Source: Nocardioidaceae bacterium SCSIO 66511 (GTDB taxonomy: Bacteria; Actinomycetota; Actinomycetes; Propionibacteriales; Nocardioidaceae). From it: a stretch of DNA of 64,000 nucleotides. The DNA lies in NCBI GenBank assembly GCA_023100825.1, contig CP095846.1, positions 3,658,001 through 3,722,000 of the forward strand, written 5' to 3'. A program made the translations under genes and the position numbers. This document shows, one piece after another, positions 24,230 to 33,482 of the stretch (position 1 is its first letter; each line of letters starts with the position of its first letter). The notes below the pieces were generated by a model that was not told the DNA's origin, ran no database searches, and saw only the letters and a list, made by a program, of their open reading frames with translations.

Positions 24230-25075
24230 TTAGGCGTCCCAAGCCCCGGTCGCCGCGGCCGCCTTCGCGTACTCACCGAAGTCGCGTGCCGAACGTCCGA
24301 GCGCCTGCTCGACCCCGTCGGTCACCGATGCGTTGCGTCCGTCGAGCACCGTTGAGAACAGGTAGCCGAGCAACGACTGGACCTCGGCTGGCACCTCCAT
24401 TGCCGACATCGCATCCGCGTACTCCTGTGCGCTGACCGCACGGAACCGGAGCTCTCGCCCGGACGCCTCCGAGACCTCATGCACGGCTTCGGCGAAGGTC
24501 AGCAAGCGTGGGCCGGTCAGTTCGTACAGCTTGTTCTGATGGCCGTCCTCGGTCAGCGCGCGTACTGCGGCCTCGGCGATGTCGTCGATGTCGATGAAGG
24601 GCTCACGTACGCCTCCGACCGGCAGCGACAGCTCGCCGGTGGCCATCAGTTCGTCGCGCCAGAACCCTTCGCTGAAGTTCTGGGCAAAGAAGCTGGATCG
24701 CAGTACGGTCCATTCGAGCCCGGAGTCCTGTACGACGCGTTCGCAGGCAACGGCTTCCTCCTCACCGCGACCGGACAACAGCACGAGATGCTCGACACCC
24801 GCATCGGCCGCGGTCTTGACGAACGCCGCCATGTCCTCGACCGAGCCCGGTACGGCGAGGTCGGGTGCGTACGAGATGTACGCCGCGCGGACGCCGCGTA
24901 CGGCCCCCGGCCAGGTCGCTCGATCCTGCCAGTCGAATGCCGGCGTGCTCTTGCGAGAGCCGATCCGGGTGGGTACGCCGAGCTCGTCTAGCCGTTGTGC
25001 GACGCGGCTGCCGGTCTTGCCGGTGCCGCCGACGACGAGTACTGGTTGACTGAAGTTTTTCGTGGTTTCGTTCAT
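24230..25075 (-). CDS. NmrA-like NAD(P)-binding protein (atypical SDR, quinone reductase-like)
   Basis: A 281-residue atypical SDR. The dinucleotide loop VLVVGGTGKTGSRV (about 12-25) and the central LVLLSGRG, LRSSFFAQNFSE and FIDIDDIAEAAVRAL match NmrA/TMR/HSCARG proteins and QOR2-like quinone oxidoreductases, which act as redox sensors or NADPH-dependent reductases. No classical YxxxK is seen, which is normal for the group. ATG 25075 was chosen; the ribosome-binding site is weak. The MarR gene lies upstream on the same strand, 68 bases away. Confidence 0.85.
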   Translation of the reverse strand: MNETTKNFSQPVLVVGGTGKTGSRVAQRLDELGVPTRIGSRKSTPAFDWQDRATWPGAVRGVRAAYISYAPDLAVPGSVEDMAAFVKTAADAGVEHLVLLSGRGEEEAVACERVVQDSGLEWTVLRSSFFAQNFSEGFWRDELMATGELSLPVGGVREPFIDIDDIAEAAVRALTEDGHQNKLYELTGPRLLTFAEAVHEVSEASGRELRFRAVSAQEYADAMSAMEVPAEVQSLLGYLFSTVLDGRNASVTDGVEQALGRSARDFGEYAKAAAATGAWDA

Positions 25076-25143
25076 GCCACTGAGTCAACCGTCGGACGCC
25101 GCGACTCTCCATGTCTCAGAACCGCAGCCACATATGCAAGCGT

Positions 25144-25635
25144 CTACGCGGGATCAGGGTCGCCGAAGCCTGGATGCCCGCCCTCGGCGAGCTGCTCATG
25201 TTGGGCGATCTTGGTGAGAATGCGGATGAGCGCCTGGTGTTCCGACTCGCTCAGGCTCTCGGTCATCGCTTCCTCGTGCTCGCGCGAGACCGTCATCAGC
25301 TTGGACAGCATGGTCTTGCCGCGACGCGTCAGGTGCAGTGCGTTGGCCCGTCGGTCGTCCGGTCGCGCCCGACGCTCGATCAACCCGCGGCTCTCGAGCC
25401 CGTCGATCACGGCGACGATCCGGCTCGGGGGTACGTCGAGGGCAGGACCGAGAGAGCGTTGCGTACGCCCCGGCTCGGAGGCAACCATGCGGAGCACGAC
25501 CATCTCGCGCGCGTCGACCCCGAGCGGCTTCAGCCGCGCCTGCCAGAGCTTCGACGACTGGGTGCCGACGGCCGACAGCAGGTACGCGGCCCGCGGCTTC
25601 CACAGTTGCTGATCATCGTCACCCTGACTCGCCAC
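25144..25635 (-). CDS. MarR family transcriptional regulator
   Basis: A 163-residue winged-helix regulator. Recognition helix region SLGPALDVPPSRIVAVIDGLE, then the wing RRARPDDRRANALHLTRRGK with the conserved DxR. MarR proteins respond to phenolics or oxidants. The start is GTG 25635. A loose inverted repeat with GAATC/GATTC arms lies about 13 bases upstream. The likely targets are itself and the downstream NmrA-like gene. Confidence 0.88.
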   Translation of the reverse strand: MASQGDDDQQLWKPRAAYLLSAVGTQSSKLWQARLKPLGVDAREMVVLRMVASEPGRTQRSLGPALDVPPSRIVAVIDGLESRGLIERRARPDDRRANALHLTRRGKTMLSKLMTVSREHEEAMTESLSESEHQALIRILTKIAQHEQLAEGGHPGFGDPDPA

Positions 25636-25771
25636 GCCGGCCTACCTCCGAATCAGACTGTGTTACAGATTCGAACTATCCCAACGAAAAACTGGTCTCG
25701 CGGAGATCGTTGCAGTTCGCACCACTCTAACTGCCGCCCGGTTCCGATCGTTGCCGGATACGCTGATCGAC

Positions 25772-26713
25772 ATGGACGCGATCTCCGGCCTGCTCGACGG
25801 GCCACGTGCGCGCGGTGCGTTTGTGCTGCGCTCATCAATGCGACCGCCGTGGTCGTTGCGGATCCAAGATGAAGCGCCGCTGACCGTGGTCGCTGCCGTA
25901 CGCGGCGAGGCCTGCATCGTCCGGCACGATCTCGTCACCTGGCTCGACGCGGGCGACGTCGCCGTCATCTGCGGGCCCGAGCCCTACGAGGTCGCCGACA
26001 AACCCTCGACGCCCCCGCAGGTGGTCATCCAACCCGGGCAGCTGTGCACGACCGTCGACGGTGTCGAGGTCAGCGACATGGCAGAGATGGGCGTACGCAC
26101 GTGGGGCAATGCCGAGGACGGCGAGACGGTCCTGCTGACCGGCACGTACCAGCTGCAGAGCGAGATCAGTGCCCGGTTGTTGTCGACGTTGCCCGAACTC
26201 GTGCACCTTCCGGCGGCCGACCTCGATACTCCGCTGATCGCATACCTCGCTCAGGAAACGGTCAAGGACGCACCTGGTCAGGAGGCACTGCTCGACCGGC
26301 TGCTCGACCTGCTGCTCATCGCGGCGCTGCGTGCCTGGTTCTCGAGGCCGGGTGCCGAGGCTCCCGGGTGGTATCGCGCGCACGGTGACCCCGTCGTCGG
26401 CCCGGCGCTGCAGCTACTGCACAACAGCCCGGACAAACAGTGGACGGTCGAGTCGATCGCGAGGGCTGCGGGTGTGTCGCGCGCGGCACTCTCTCGGCGG
26501 TTCACAGCGCTCGTCGGCGAACCCCCGATGACGTTCCTCACCAACTGGCGACTCACGCTCGCGGCAGACCTCCTACGCGAGCCCGACACCACCGTCGAGG
26601 CGGTCGCCCGCAAGGTCGGTTACAGCAGCGCGTTCGCACTGAGCACGGCGTTCAAACGCGTGTACGGAGTCAGTCCGCGCGAGCACCGCGAGCGGGCGTA
26701 CGTCGGCAGCTGA
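25772..26713 (+). CDS. AraC family transcriptional regulator (cupin-type sensor)
   Basis: A 313-residue regulator. The N-terminal half is a cupin-like ligand domain (PPWSLRIQDEAPLTVVAAVRG, WLDAGDVAVICG); the C-terminal 100 residues have two HTH motifs (WTVESIARAAGVSRAALSRR and VEAVARKVGYSSAFALSTAF) and the typical GVSPREHR. ATG 25772 was preferred to an in-frame TTG at 25751. It is divergent from the MarR gene; AraC proteins of this type often control a neighbouring oxidoreductase, here the NmrA-like protein. Confidence 0.9.
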   Translation: MDAISGLLDGPRARGAFVLRSSMRPPWSLRIQDEAPLTVVAAVRGEACIVRHDLVTWLDAGDVAVICGPEPYEVADKPSTPPQVVIQPGQLCTTVDGVEVSDMAEMGVRTWGNAEDGETVLLTGTYQLQSEISARLLSTLPELVHLPAADLDTPLIAYLAQETVKDAPGQEALLDRLLDLLLIAALRAWFSRPGAEAPGWYRAHGDPVVGPALQLLHNSPDKQWTVESIARAAGVSRAALSRRFTALVGEPPMTFLTNWRLTLAADLLREPDTTVEAVARKVGYSSAFALSTAFKRVYGVSPREHRERAYVGS

Positions 26714-26735
26714 CGTTCGAGAGTCGACAAGCGCG

Positions 26736-28175
26736 CTATTCCGGGTAGGGCGCCGTAGAGTCCACACCACACCGCCGCTGCCGCTCCACCGGGATCTCGT
26801 GCTCATTCGGTCCGCGTCGTACGAGAGCCGCAGCGGTGATCGCGCCGGCAACGAGCAGACCCGCGCAGATCAGCATGGCCGTGGTGAACCCGTCGTCGAC
26901 GATCTGCGGATCGGCGTAGCCGCCGCCGACGATCCCGACCAGCGACGGTAGGGCCGCCACCGCGAGCAACTGGCCGGTACGCGCTATCGCGTTGTTGATG
27001 CCCGAGGCGAGACCGGCCTGGCTGGACGGCGCCGCGGACAGGACCGCGGTCGTGAGCGGCGCCACCATGATCGACAGCCCGAGGCCGAACACGAGGACAC
27101 CGGGCAGCACATCGGCGACGTACGACGAGTCGGCGTCGATTCGCAGCATCAGGAGCAGTCCACAGGCTCCGACGAGTGGGCCGACGGTCATGGGGATCCG
27201 CGGTCCGATGCGTTCGCCGAGCGCGCCGGCGTACGGGGAGAGCAGCAGCATCAGCAGGGTGATCGGAAGGCTGGCGGCGCCGGCGGCGAGCGGCGAATAG
27301 TCGACGACAACCTGTAGGAACAGCACGAACAGGAAGAACGTACCGCCGAGCGCCGCGTACACGACGAGGGTGACGAGGTTCGACGCTGCGAAGACTCGGT
27401 TCGAGAACAACGTCAGCGGCATCAGCGGATCCGTTGCACGGCTCTGCCACCACACGAACACCAGCATCACGACGAGTCCGACGACCGTGACCGACAGGGT
27501 CGCCGCGATCAGCCCGTACGTGAGTGCCGCGAGGCCGACGGCACCGAGGACCACGCCAGCCAAGTCGATGCCGTCCGCGGCAGACTCGTCGCGCGACTCC
27601 GGTACGTGCCGCAGTGCGACCCATACGATCACCACTGCGATGGGCACGTTGATCAGGAACACAGCCCGCCAGCTGACTGCATCGACGAGCCAGCCGCCGA
27701 AGATCGGCCCGGCGGCAGAGGCGACGCCGCCGATACCCGACCAAGCACCGATCGCCTTCCCTCGGTCACGTTCGTCGATCGAGGCGGATATCAGGGCAAG
27801 ACTTCCGGGTGTGAGCAGTGCACCCCCGACACCTTGAAGTACGCGCGCAGCAACAAGCAGTTCGACGTTCGGCGCCAGACCGCACAGCGCCGACGCGGCA
27901 GCGAACCACACCACCCCCACGACGAAGATCCGCCGGCGGCCCCAACGGTCACCGAGGGCGCCGCCGAGCAGGATCAGCGAGGCGAGGGCGAGCGTGTATC
28001 CGTTGAGCGTCCATTGCAGTCCGCCGACGCCTGCGTCCAGATCAGCACCCAGCCGTGGCAGCGCGACGTTGACCACCGTCGCATCGAGCATCGCGATACT
28101 CGAGCCGAGAATCGTCGCGGCGAGCAGCCAACGGCCGGTGGGGGTTGCCATCCGGACCGGAGTCGCCACGGACAT
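26736..28175 (-). CDS. MFS transporter, DHA2 (EmrB/QacA) drug:H+ antiporter family
   Basis: A 479-residue, 14-helix membrane exporter. Motif A (GALGDRWGRRRIF), the family-specific TM1 motif LDATVVNVALP and motif C-like GPIFGGWLVDAVSWRAVFLI support the call; the last reads GPxxGG. It would extrude cationic or amphipathic drugs with proton exchange. ATG 28175 follows a strong AGGAGG. It begins 10 nt after the carbonic anhydrase stop, so it belongs to the katA operon. Confidence 0.92.
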   Translation of the reverse strand: MSVATPVRMATPTGRWLLAATILGSSIAMLDATVVNVALPRLGADLDAGVGGLQWTLNGYTLALASLILLGGALGDRWGRRRIFVVGVVWFAAASALCGLAPNVELLVAARVLQGVGGALLTPGSLALISASIDERDRGKAIGAWSGIGGVASAAGPIFGGWLVDAVSWRAVFLINVPIAVVIVWVALRHVPESRDESAADGIDLAGVVLGAVGLAALTYGLIAATLSVTVVGLVVMLVFVWWQSRATDPLMPLTLFSNRVFAASNLVTLVVYAALGGTFFLFVLFLQVVVDYSPLAAGAASLPITLLMLLLSPYAGALGERIGPRIPMTVGPLVGACGLLLMLRIDADSSYVADVLPGVLVFGLGLSIMVAPLTTAVLSAAPSSQAGLASGINNAIARTGQLLAVAALPSLVGIVGGGYADPQIVDDGFTTAMLICAGLLVAGAITAAALVRRGPNEHEIPVERQRRCGVDSTAPYPE

Positions 28176-28185
28176 CGGTCGCCTC

Positions 28186-28704
28186 CTAACCGACCCGGTT
28201 CAGCAGCCCCGTGTCGACGTCGTACAGGAATCCGCCGACGGAGACCGAGTTGGCGATCAACGGATGCGACCGCACCTTCGCCACATCCTCCCTGACGCAT
28301 GACTCCTGATCATCGATCACGCCGATCGACATCCAGGAGGCGTCGGTGCCACTCGCTTCGGTGATCTTCCCGCGTACCTCGGGCTCCGACGCTGTCGTCA
28401 TCGCGCAGCGGGTGTGCTCGACGATGAGCACCCGCGACACGTTCAACAGGTTCACGCCGAGGACGAGCGCTACCAGCGCCTGGTCGGTCACTCGGCCGCC
28501 GGGGTTACGCAGGATCTTGGCGTCGCCCGGCTTCAGCCCGATCATCCCGAGCGGATCGATGCGCGAGTCCATACACGTGACCATCGCTACTCCGGCCCGG
28601 GCAACACCGTCGAATCCGGACAATGCGAACGTGTCCGCGAACGCACGGTTGGCCTCGAGCAGATCGTCGAAGGCCCTGGTCTCGGTAGAGTCAGCGTCAG
28701 CCAC
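28186..28704 (-). CDS. Beta-carbonic anhydrase (Rv1284-like)
   Basis: A 172-residue zinc enzyme that hydrates CO2. Zinc ligands are Cys44 in VTCMDSRID, His97 and Cys100 in VEHTRC, and the catalytic Asp46-Arg48 pair is intact. The size and ILRNPGGRVTD match the small mycobacterial Rv1284 type. The start is GTG 28704, 9 nt after the catalase stop. It lies between catalase and the MFS exporter in one operon; a functional link among the three is not obvious. Confidence 0.92.
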   Translation of the reverse strand: MADADSTETRAFDDLLEANRAFADTFALSGFDGVARAGVAMVTCMDSRIDPLGMIGLKPGDAKILRNPGGRVTDQALVALVLGVNLLNVSRVLIVEHTRCAMTTASEPEVRGKITEASGTDASWMSIGVIDDQESCVREDVAKVRSHPLIANSVSVGGFLYDVDTGLLNRVG

Positions 28705-28713
28705 GAGGCCACG

Positions 28714-30171
28714 CTATCGCGCTTGTTCGCGTACTCCCGACTCGATCCGGTCGCCGGTCGGCTTGTCGATGTTGCGCCAGTACTCGAATGCCCGCTCGAG
28801 GACCGGCTCGCTCACGCCGTCCAGCAGGTGACCGACCACGTTGCTGACCAGGCGGTCACGCGCCGCGTCGTCCAGAACCTCCCGCACCAGGGTGCCGGCC
28901 TGGCCCCAGTCGTCGTCCTCGGCGTGCAGAGCGGCCGCCGCGCGAACCATCGCTCCGTCGGTGTGCCACCCGGCCGGCTCGCCGAACCGTTCGGTGTCGG
29001 CATGCGGGCCGCCCTTCGAGTTCGGCGCGTACACCGGGTCGCCGGGGTTCTTGAAGCGCATTGCGCCGTCCTTGGCATACGAACGTCGTTCGGCATGACG
29101 CGGCGCATTGGGCGGGAGCTCGGCATAGTTGACGCCCATCCGGTAGCGATGCGCGTCGGCGTACGAGAACAACCGGCCGAGCAGCATCTTGTCGGGGCTC
29201 GGGCCGATGCCCGGCACCAGGTTGTTCGGCTCGAACGCGGCCTGCTCCATCTCGACGTGGTAGTCGTCGACGTTGCGGTTGAGGGTCATCTTGCCGACCT
29301 CGATCAGCGGGTAGTCCTTGTGCGAGATCGTCTTGGTGAGATCGAACGGGTTGAACCGGTACGTCTTGGCGTCCTCGAACGGCATGATCTGCATGTACAG
29401 AGTCCAACTCGGAAACTCACCGCGTTCGATTGCCGAATGCAGGTCGCGTTGGTGGTAGTCGCCGTCCTTGCCCGCGAGCTCGTCGGCGTCCGCCTGGGTG
29501 AGGAACTCGATGCCCTGGTCGGTCTTGAAGTGGTATCGAACCCAGAACTTCTCACCGGCGGCGTTGACCCACATGTAGGTGTGGCTCGAGTAGCCGTTCA
29601 TGTGCCGCCATGTACGTGGGATCCCGCGGTCGCCCATCAGCCAGGTGACCTGGTGTGCGGATTCGGGAGACAGAGTCCAGAAGTCCCATTGCATGTCGTT
29701 GTCGCGCAGGTTCGTGTCTGCGCGGCGCTTCTGGGATCGGATGAACTGCTGGAACTTCAGCGGGTCACGTACGAAGAAGACCGGCGTGTTGTTTCCGACC
29801 ATGTCGTAGTTGCCTTGCTCGGTATAGAACTTGAGCGCGAAACCACGAGGGTCACGCCACGTGTCTGGGCTACCGCGCTCGCCCGCGACAGTGGAGAACC
29901 GAGCCAGCATCTCGGTCGACCTACCGGGCTGGAACACGTCGGCCTTGGTGTACGCGCTGACGTCGTGGGTCACCTCGAAGACGCCGTACGCTCCGCCGCC
30001 CTTGGCATGTGGCTGCCGCTCTGGCACGCGCTCGCGGTTGAACTGCGCCATCTGCTCGATCAGATACGCGTCCTGCAGGAGAATCGGACCATCGGGCCCG
30101 ACCGTCAGTGAATGCTCGTCGCTCTCGACCGGTATCCCGGCGTTCGTCGTGGTGAAGTTGTTGTCCGCCAT
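28714..30171 (-). CDS. katA: Monofunctional heme catalase (clade 3, KatA type)
   Basis: A 485-residue small-subunit catalase that dismutates hydrogen peroxide. The distal His is His55 ([10 protein letters not shown]), the Asn is in [11 protein letters not shown] (about 127) and the heme-ligand Tyr is in [14 protein letters not shown] (about 340); the clade-typical [12 protein letters not shown] is at the N-terminus. ATG 30171 has AGGGGA 3 nt upstream. It is the first gene of the katA-carbonic anhydrase-MFS unit. No PerR or OxyR gene adjoins. Confidence 0.96.
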   Translation of the reverse strand: MADNNFTTTNAGIPVESDEHSLTVGPDGPILLQDAYLIEQMAQFNRERVPERQPHAKGGGAYGVFEVTHDVSAYTKADVFQPGRSTEMLARFSTVAGERGSPDTWRDPRGFALKFYTEQGNYDMVGNNTPVFFVRDPLKFQQFIRSQKRRADTNLRDNDMQWDFWTLSPESAHQVTWLMGDRGIPRTWRHMNGYSSHTYMWVNAAGEKFWVRYHFKTDQGIEFLTQADADELAGKDGDYHQRDLHSAIERGEFPSWTLYMQIMPFEDAKTYRFNPFDLTKTISHKDYPLIEVGKMTLNRNVDDYHVEMEQAAFEPNNLVPGIGPSPDKMLLGRLFSYADAHRYRMGVNYAELPPNAPRHAERRSYAKDGAMRFKNPGDPVYAPNSKGGPHADTERFGEPAGWHTDGAMVRAAAALHAEDDDWGQAGTLVREVLDDAARDRLVSNVVGHLLDGVSEPVLERAFEYWRNIDKPTGDRIESGVREQAR

Positions 30172-30239
30172 ATCCCCTGCTCCGTTCGATCACGGCCCCG
30201 TCAACCCACGGCAACACCAAAACCGGACCCAGTCAAGGG

Positions 30240-31649
30240 TCAGAAGACGCCCCAGAGGATCCATGCGACGGCGAATGCCGAAACGCCGAGCGTCGTCTCC
30301 ATGACCGTCCACGTCTTGAGCGTCATCGCCTCGGACATGGCGAAGAACCGGCTCACCAACCAGAAGCCGGAGTCGTTGACGTGCGACAGGACCGTCGCAC
30401 CGGCCGCGATCGCCACGACCAGCAGCGTCAGCTTGAAGTCGCTCAACCCGGCCGCCGCGACCGGCCCCGCGATCAGACCGGCAGTGGTCGTGAGTGCAAC
30501 GGTCGCGGAGCCCTGCGCCACGCGCAGCAGGGTTGCGATGATGAATGCCTGCAGGATGAGCGAGATGCCCAGATCGGACAGCGAGTCGCTCAGCGCGGCA
30601 CCGATGCCGCTGAGCTCGAGTACACCGCCGAACATGCCGCCGGCGCCGGTGATCAGAATGATCGCGCAAACGGGGCCCAACGCGTCGTCGACGATCTTGG
30701 TGACGGTCGCCATCGATGCGTTCGGTCTGCCGAGTACGAAGATCGCTACCAGCGTCGTGATCAGCAAGGCGACCGGCGTGACGCCGAGCAGCATGAGGAA
30801 CTCCACCCAGCCAAGTCCCTCGTCGAGGGTTCCGGCTTGGACAAGCGTGTCGAGGATCGTGTTGCACGAGATCAGCACGAGCGGAACCAACAGGATCCCG
30901 AGCACCACGCCGAACGCCGGCGGGCTCCGCCGCATCCGCTGCACGGCATCGCCCTCAGCGGCCTGCTGCGCTTGGTCGACCTCCCCGAAGATGACATCGG
31001 GCAGGGAGACATTGAACCGAGCACCGAGTACGCGGGAGACAAGGTACGAGCCGATGTACCACGAGACGATCGCGATCGGTACGCCGACAAGCAACGTCAC
31101 GCCGATGCTCGCATCGAGTGCCGTGGCCGCTGCAACAGGGCCCGGATGCGGCGGCACGATGGCATGCATCGCTGCGAACGCGCCGGCTGCGGGCAGTGCG
31201 TAGAACAGCAGCGACCCACCGAACCGACGCGCAACCGTGAGGATGATCGGGAGGAACACGACCAGACCCGCGTCGAAGAAGATCGGGAAACCGAATATCA
31301 ACGCTGCGACGCCGAGTGCGAACGGGGCACGCTGCTCACCGAATCGCGAGATCAGCGTGTCGGCGAGCACCTGCGCACCGCCGGTCACCTCGAGCAATCG
31401 GCCGAGCATCACCCCGAACGCCACGAGCAGCGCAACGGAACCGATCGTGTCCGCGAATCCGTACATCAACGCGTCCGGAATATCGCCGAAGTCGAAGCCG
31501 ACCGCAATTGCCGTCAGGGTGCTCACGAGCACGAGCGACACGAACGCATGGAGCTTGACGGCGATGATCAGGATCAGAAGGACGGCGACGGCAGCTGCGG
31601 CGATCAGCAACAGGGTGACCGTCCCGTACTGCGGCTCGATTGCTTCCAC
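30240..31649 (-). CDS. Gluconate:H+ symporter, GntP family
   Basis: A 469-residue membrane protein with 12-14 hydrophobic helices. FGFPIFFDAGLVVFLPI and HAIVPPHPGPVAAA are the family signatures, and VLSHVNDSGFW is the conserved late loop. It imports gluconate or related sugar acids; some members carry other hydroxyacids. The start is GTG 31649 with GGAGGG upstream. No gluconate kinase gene adjoins. Confidence 0.93.
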   Translation of the reverse strand: MEAIEPQYGTVTLLLIAAAAVAVLLILIIAVKLHAFVSLVLVSTLTAIAVGFDFGDIPDALMYGFADTIGSVALLVAFGVMLGRLLEVTGGAQVLADTLISRFGEQRAPFALGVAALIFGFPIFFDAGLVVFLPIILTVARRFGGSLLFYALPAAGAFAAMHAIVPPHPGPVAAATALDASIGVTLLVGVPIAIVSWYIGSYLVSRVLGARFNVSLPDVIFGEVDQAQQAAEGDAVQRMRRSPPAFGVVLGILLVPLVLISCNTILDTLVQAGTLDEGLGWVEFLMLLGVTPVALLITTLVAIFVLGRPNASMATVTKIVDDALGPVCAIILITGAGGMFGGVLELSGIGAALSDSLSDLGISLILQAFIIATLLRVAQGSATVALTTTAGLIAGPVAAAGLSDFKLTLLVVAIAAGATVLSHVNDSGFWLVSRFFAMSEAMTLKTWTVMETTLGVSAFAVAWILWGVF

Positions 31650-31867
31650 TGAGCCCTCCGCGGCCGATGCGGGTCCCGAGCCGAACGCCGCCCACCATGC
31701 CGCACGCCGGCGTGAGCCGCAACCGCGCGATCAGCTCTCTGAAGGGTTGGCCTTGGGCCGGCGTACGCGAGGCACACGGTCGAGCACGATCGGCTCATCA
31801 TCACGGGCGCGACAGCCGTGCGGCAAATGCGTGTGCCCCGCCATGGTGGTGCTCAGGTGGCGGGGTG

Positions 31868-33226
31868 TCAGGCGGCGGCGTGTTTTCGCTTCTCTGGAAC
31901 GGTTGTGTCTGTTCTGCCGGGGAGTTTTGTGGTGGTGCCGGCTGTGACGAGGTACGAACGGCCTGCCGGTGACAGCCACAACCAGATTCCGGGTGCCGGT
32001 GACGACGCGGTCCAGGCGGTGAATGTCTTGGCCCGGTGATGGAACCGACAAAGTCGGTGTCCATTTCGTGAGTCGGTCGGACCACCGTCGGTGTAGTTGC
32101 GGATGTGGTCGTAGTCGCCGAGCTTCGCCGGACGGGTGCAGTACGGGAATGTGCAGGTGAGGCCGTTCATCAGCGCGGTCTGCTCGCGTAGCCGCAGGGG
32201 TGCGACATATCCGGTGGTCGAGATCGTCGTCTCCAGATCGATGACCGGCTTCACCACGATCCGCGACGATTTGCCGAGGATCTGTTCGGCCTCGGTACGG
32301 GTGATGGCGCCGACGTCGTCGAGTGACCAGGTGCCCCAGCACCTGTCGTAATGAAGGTAGAGCACGGTCTCGCGCAGCCCACGCCTTCTGCTGCCGCGCC
32401 GCTTCGACGGCTTCGGATCGTCGGTCTCCGCGCCGGTGGCGTCGTCGGTTTTGTCTGCGACGAGGGTGTAGAGGTCGTCGAGGCTGTCGGGTTCGTGGAC
32501 CATGCCCATCGCAACGGAGCGGAGGATGTGGTCCGGTCGGGTGTCGCCGAGGAACCGCATCGACTCCACCAACTGATCAAGGCGCTGATCCAGCCGCTGC
32601 CCGTCGTCGACGGTGAGGGTGCCCGAGATGTGGGCGACGCCGTCTTCGAACCAGATCGTCACACCCCGCCGCCTGCGCGCCTCCCGCCGTTTCTTTTCGG
32701 CACCGTCGGGGTCGTCGACGAACCGGATCTGATCGAGCACCAGCTGCAGCCGCGGCATGGTGATCCGTGCGATCAACGGTGTTCCGTCGACATTCGCAGC
32801 GCTCAGGCGGCGGTCGGCATCGCCGGCTTGGGCGATGGTGAACTCCCGCGTCGCACGCGCGACTTTACGGATCCGCCACGCATCCACACTGCCTTCGTGC
32901 AAACAGGCGTACAGGCGTGGGAGCCGGTACGCCAAATCAAGTCCGTCCGCGATCAGAGCCCGGGCTCCGTTCGCGGAGAGGCCGAGGACGGGGCCGACTT
33001 CGGCGACCGCATACTCCGACACACCGGGTGTGCCGGATCCGCCGTAGCGGGTCCATTCATTCACCCCACCCGCCTGCGCGAGCGGCTCGACGGCGATTTG
33101 CCGCAGATAAGAAAGGACCGCGTCGAACTGTGCGGCCTCGGTGCGGGCGAGCTGAGCACGCGCGGCCGCAGCGATGTCGAGACCGTCAGTGGTCTCGACA
33201 TCGTCGATCAGGTTCGCCGTCCTCAT
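31868..33226 (-). CDS. DUF222 / 13E12-repeat family protein with HNH endonuclease domain (gene 3)
   Basis: A 452-residue DUF222-HNH protein. The N-terminal domain (about 20-250) includes VNEWTRYGGSGTPGVSEYAVAE; a basic patch (KRRGSRRRG) comes before the HNH region at about 357-405 with CTFPYCTRPA, YDHIRNYTDGG and LCRFHHRAK, all intact. ATG 33226 is preferred because it lies 18 nt after the promoter motif shared with gene 1, the same spacing; ATG 33235/33238 and GTG 33250 are in frame. About 218 bases between its stop and the GntP gene show no convincing gene. Confidence 0.87.
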   Translation of the reverse strand: MRTANLIDDVETTDGLDIAAAARAQLARTEAAQFDAVLSYLRQIAVEPLAQAGGVNEWTRYGGSGTPGVSEYAVAEVGPVLGLSANGARALIADGLDLAYRLPRLYACLHEGSVDAWRIRKVARATREFTIAQAGDADRRLSAANVDGTPLIARITMPRLQLVLDQIRFVDDPDGAEKKRREARRRRGVTIWFEDGVAHISGTLTVDDGQRLDQRLDQLVESMRFLGDTRPDHILRSVAMGMVHEPDSLDDLYTLVADKTDDATGAETDDPKPSKRRGSRRRGLRETVLYLHYDRCWGTWSLDDVGAITRTEAEQILGKSSRIVVKPVIDLETTISTTGYVAPLRLREQTALMNGLTCTFPYCTRPAKLGDYDHIRNYTDGGPTDSRNGHRLCRFHHRAKTFTAWTASSPAPGIWLWLSPAGRSYLVTAGTTTKLPGRTDTTVPEKRKHAAA

Positions 33227-33244
33227 ACCCCGCATCATGCCACT

Positions 33245-33258
33245 CGCCACTGACAGTC
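33245..33258 (-). promoter_or_regulatory. Motif GACTGTCAGTGGCG upstream of DUF222 gene 3
   Basis: The same 14-mer as at 1785-1798, here on the minus strand and 18 nt before ATG 33226. CATGAT, 7 nt before that ATG, could be the -10. It is a probable promoter-linked operator shared by genes 1 and 3. Confidence 0.45.
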
Positions 33259-33275
33259 GAGGGGCTCAGAAGGCC

Positions 33276-33284
33276 TTATCCACA
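33276..33284 (+). promoter_or_regulatory. Perfect consensus DnaA box
   Basis: TTATCCACA matches the 9-mer DnaA box exactly. It lies in the 256-base gap between DUF222 gene 3 and the phosphodiesterase, next to an A+T-rich palindrome. No second box is seen nearby, so this is not an origin; a titration site or chance is possible. Confidence 0.4.
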
Positions 33285-33294
33285 AGGGAAAACG

Positions 33295-33313
33295 AAGATT
33301 CTTGAAGAATCTT
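33295..33313 (-). terminator. Palindrome, probable terminator of the phosphodiesterase gene
   Basis: A 19-bp perfect palindrome, AAGATTCTT-G-AAGAATCTT. Read on the minus strand it is followed by CGTTTTC, a short T-run. It is unusually A+T-rich for this genome. It lies about 170 bases past the stop of the minus-strand phosphodiesterase gene. Confidence 0.5.
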
Positions 33314-33353
33314 TTCGGACGGTCACGCCGAAACAGGCTGGTCGCCCCGTGAA

Positions 33354-33395
33354 CCGGTGGGTCGGGTCGGCTGACAAGCAACCCGAACCCACCGG
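33354..33395 (-). terminator. Large stem-loop downstream of the phosphodiesterase gene
   Basis: A stem of 14 bp with a single-base bulge (33354-33367 with 33381-33395) around a 13-nt loop. It lies about 90 bases past the phosphodiesterase stop codon and could be its main terminator. Confidence 0.5.
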
Positions 33396-33482
33396 AAACG
33401 GATCCTCGTCGCCGCCAAAGCGGTCTGCACCGAAGCGCACGAGAAACGATGAAGGTGGCAACCCGCGGGTCGGCCAGCCCGA

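Noticed and set aside
31650-31867. Possible extra gene between the GntP permease and DUF222 gene 3
   Set aside because: The open frame there continues antisense or out of frame through DUF222 gene 3 and shows no family similarity.
33276-33284. Chromosomal replication origin
   Set aside because: There is only one DnaA box and no dnaA, dnaN, parAB or rnpA genes in the window.
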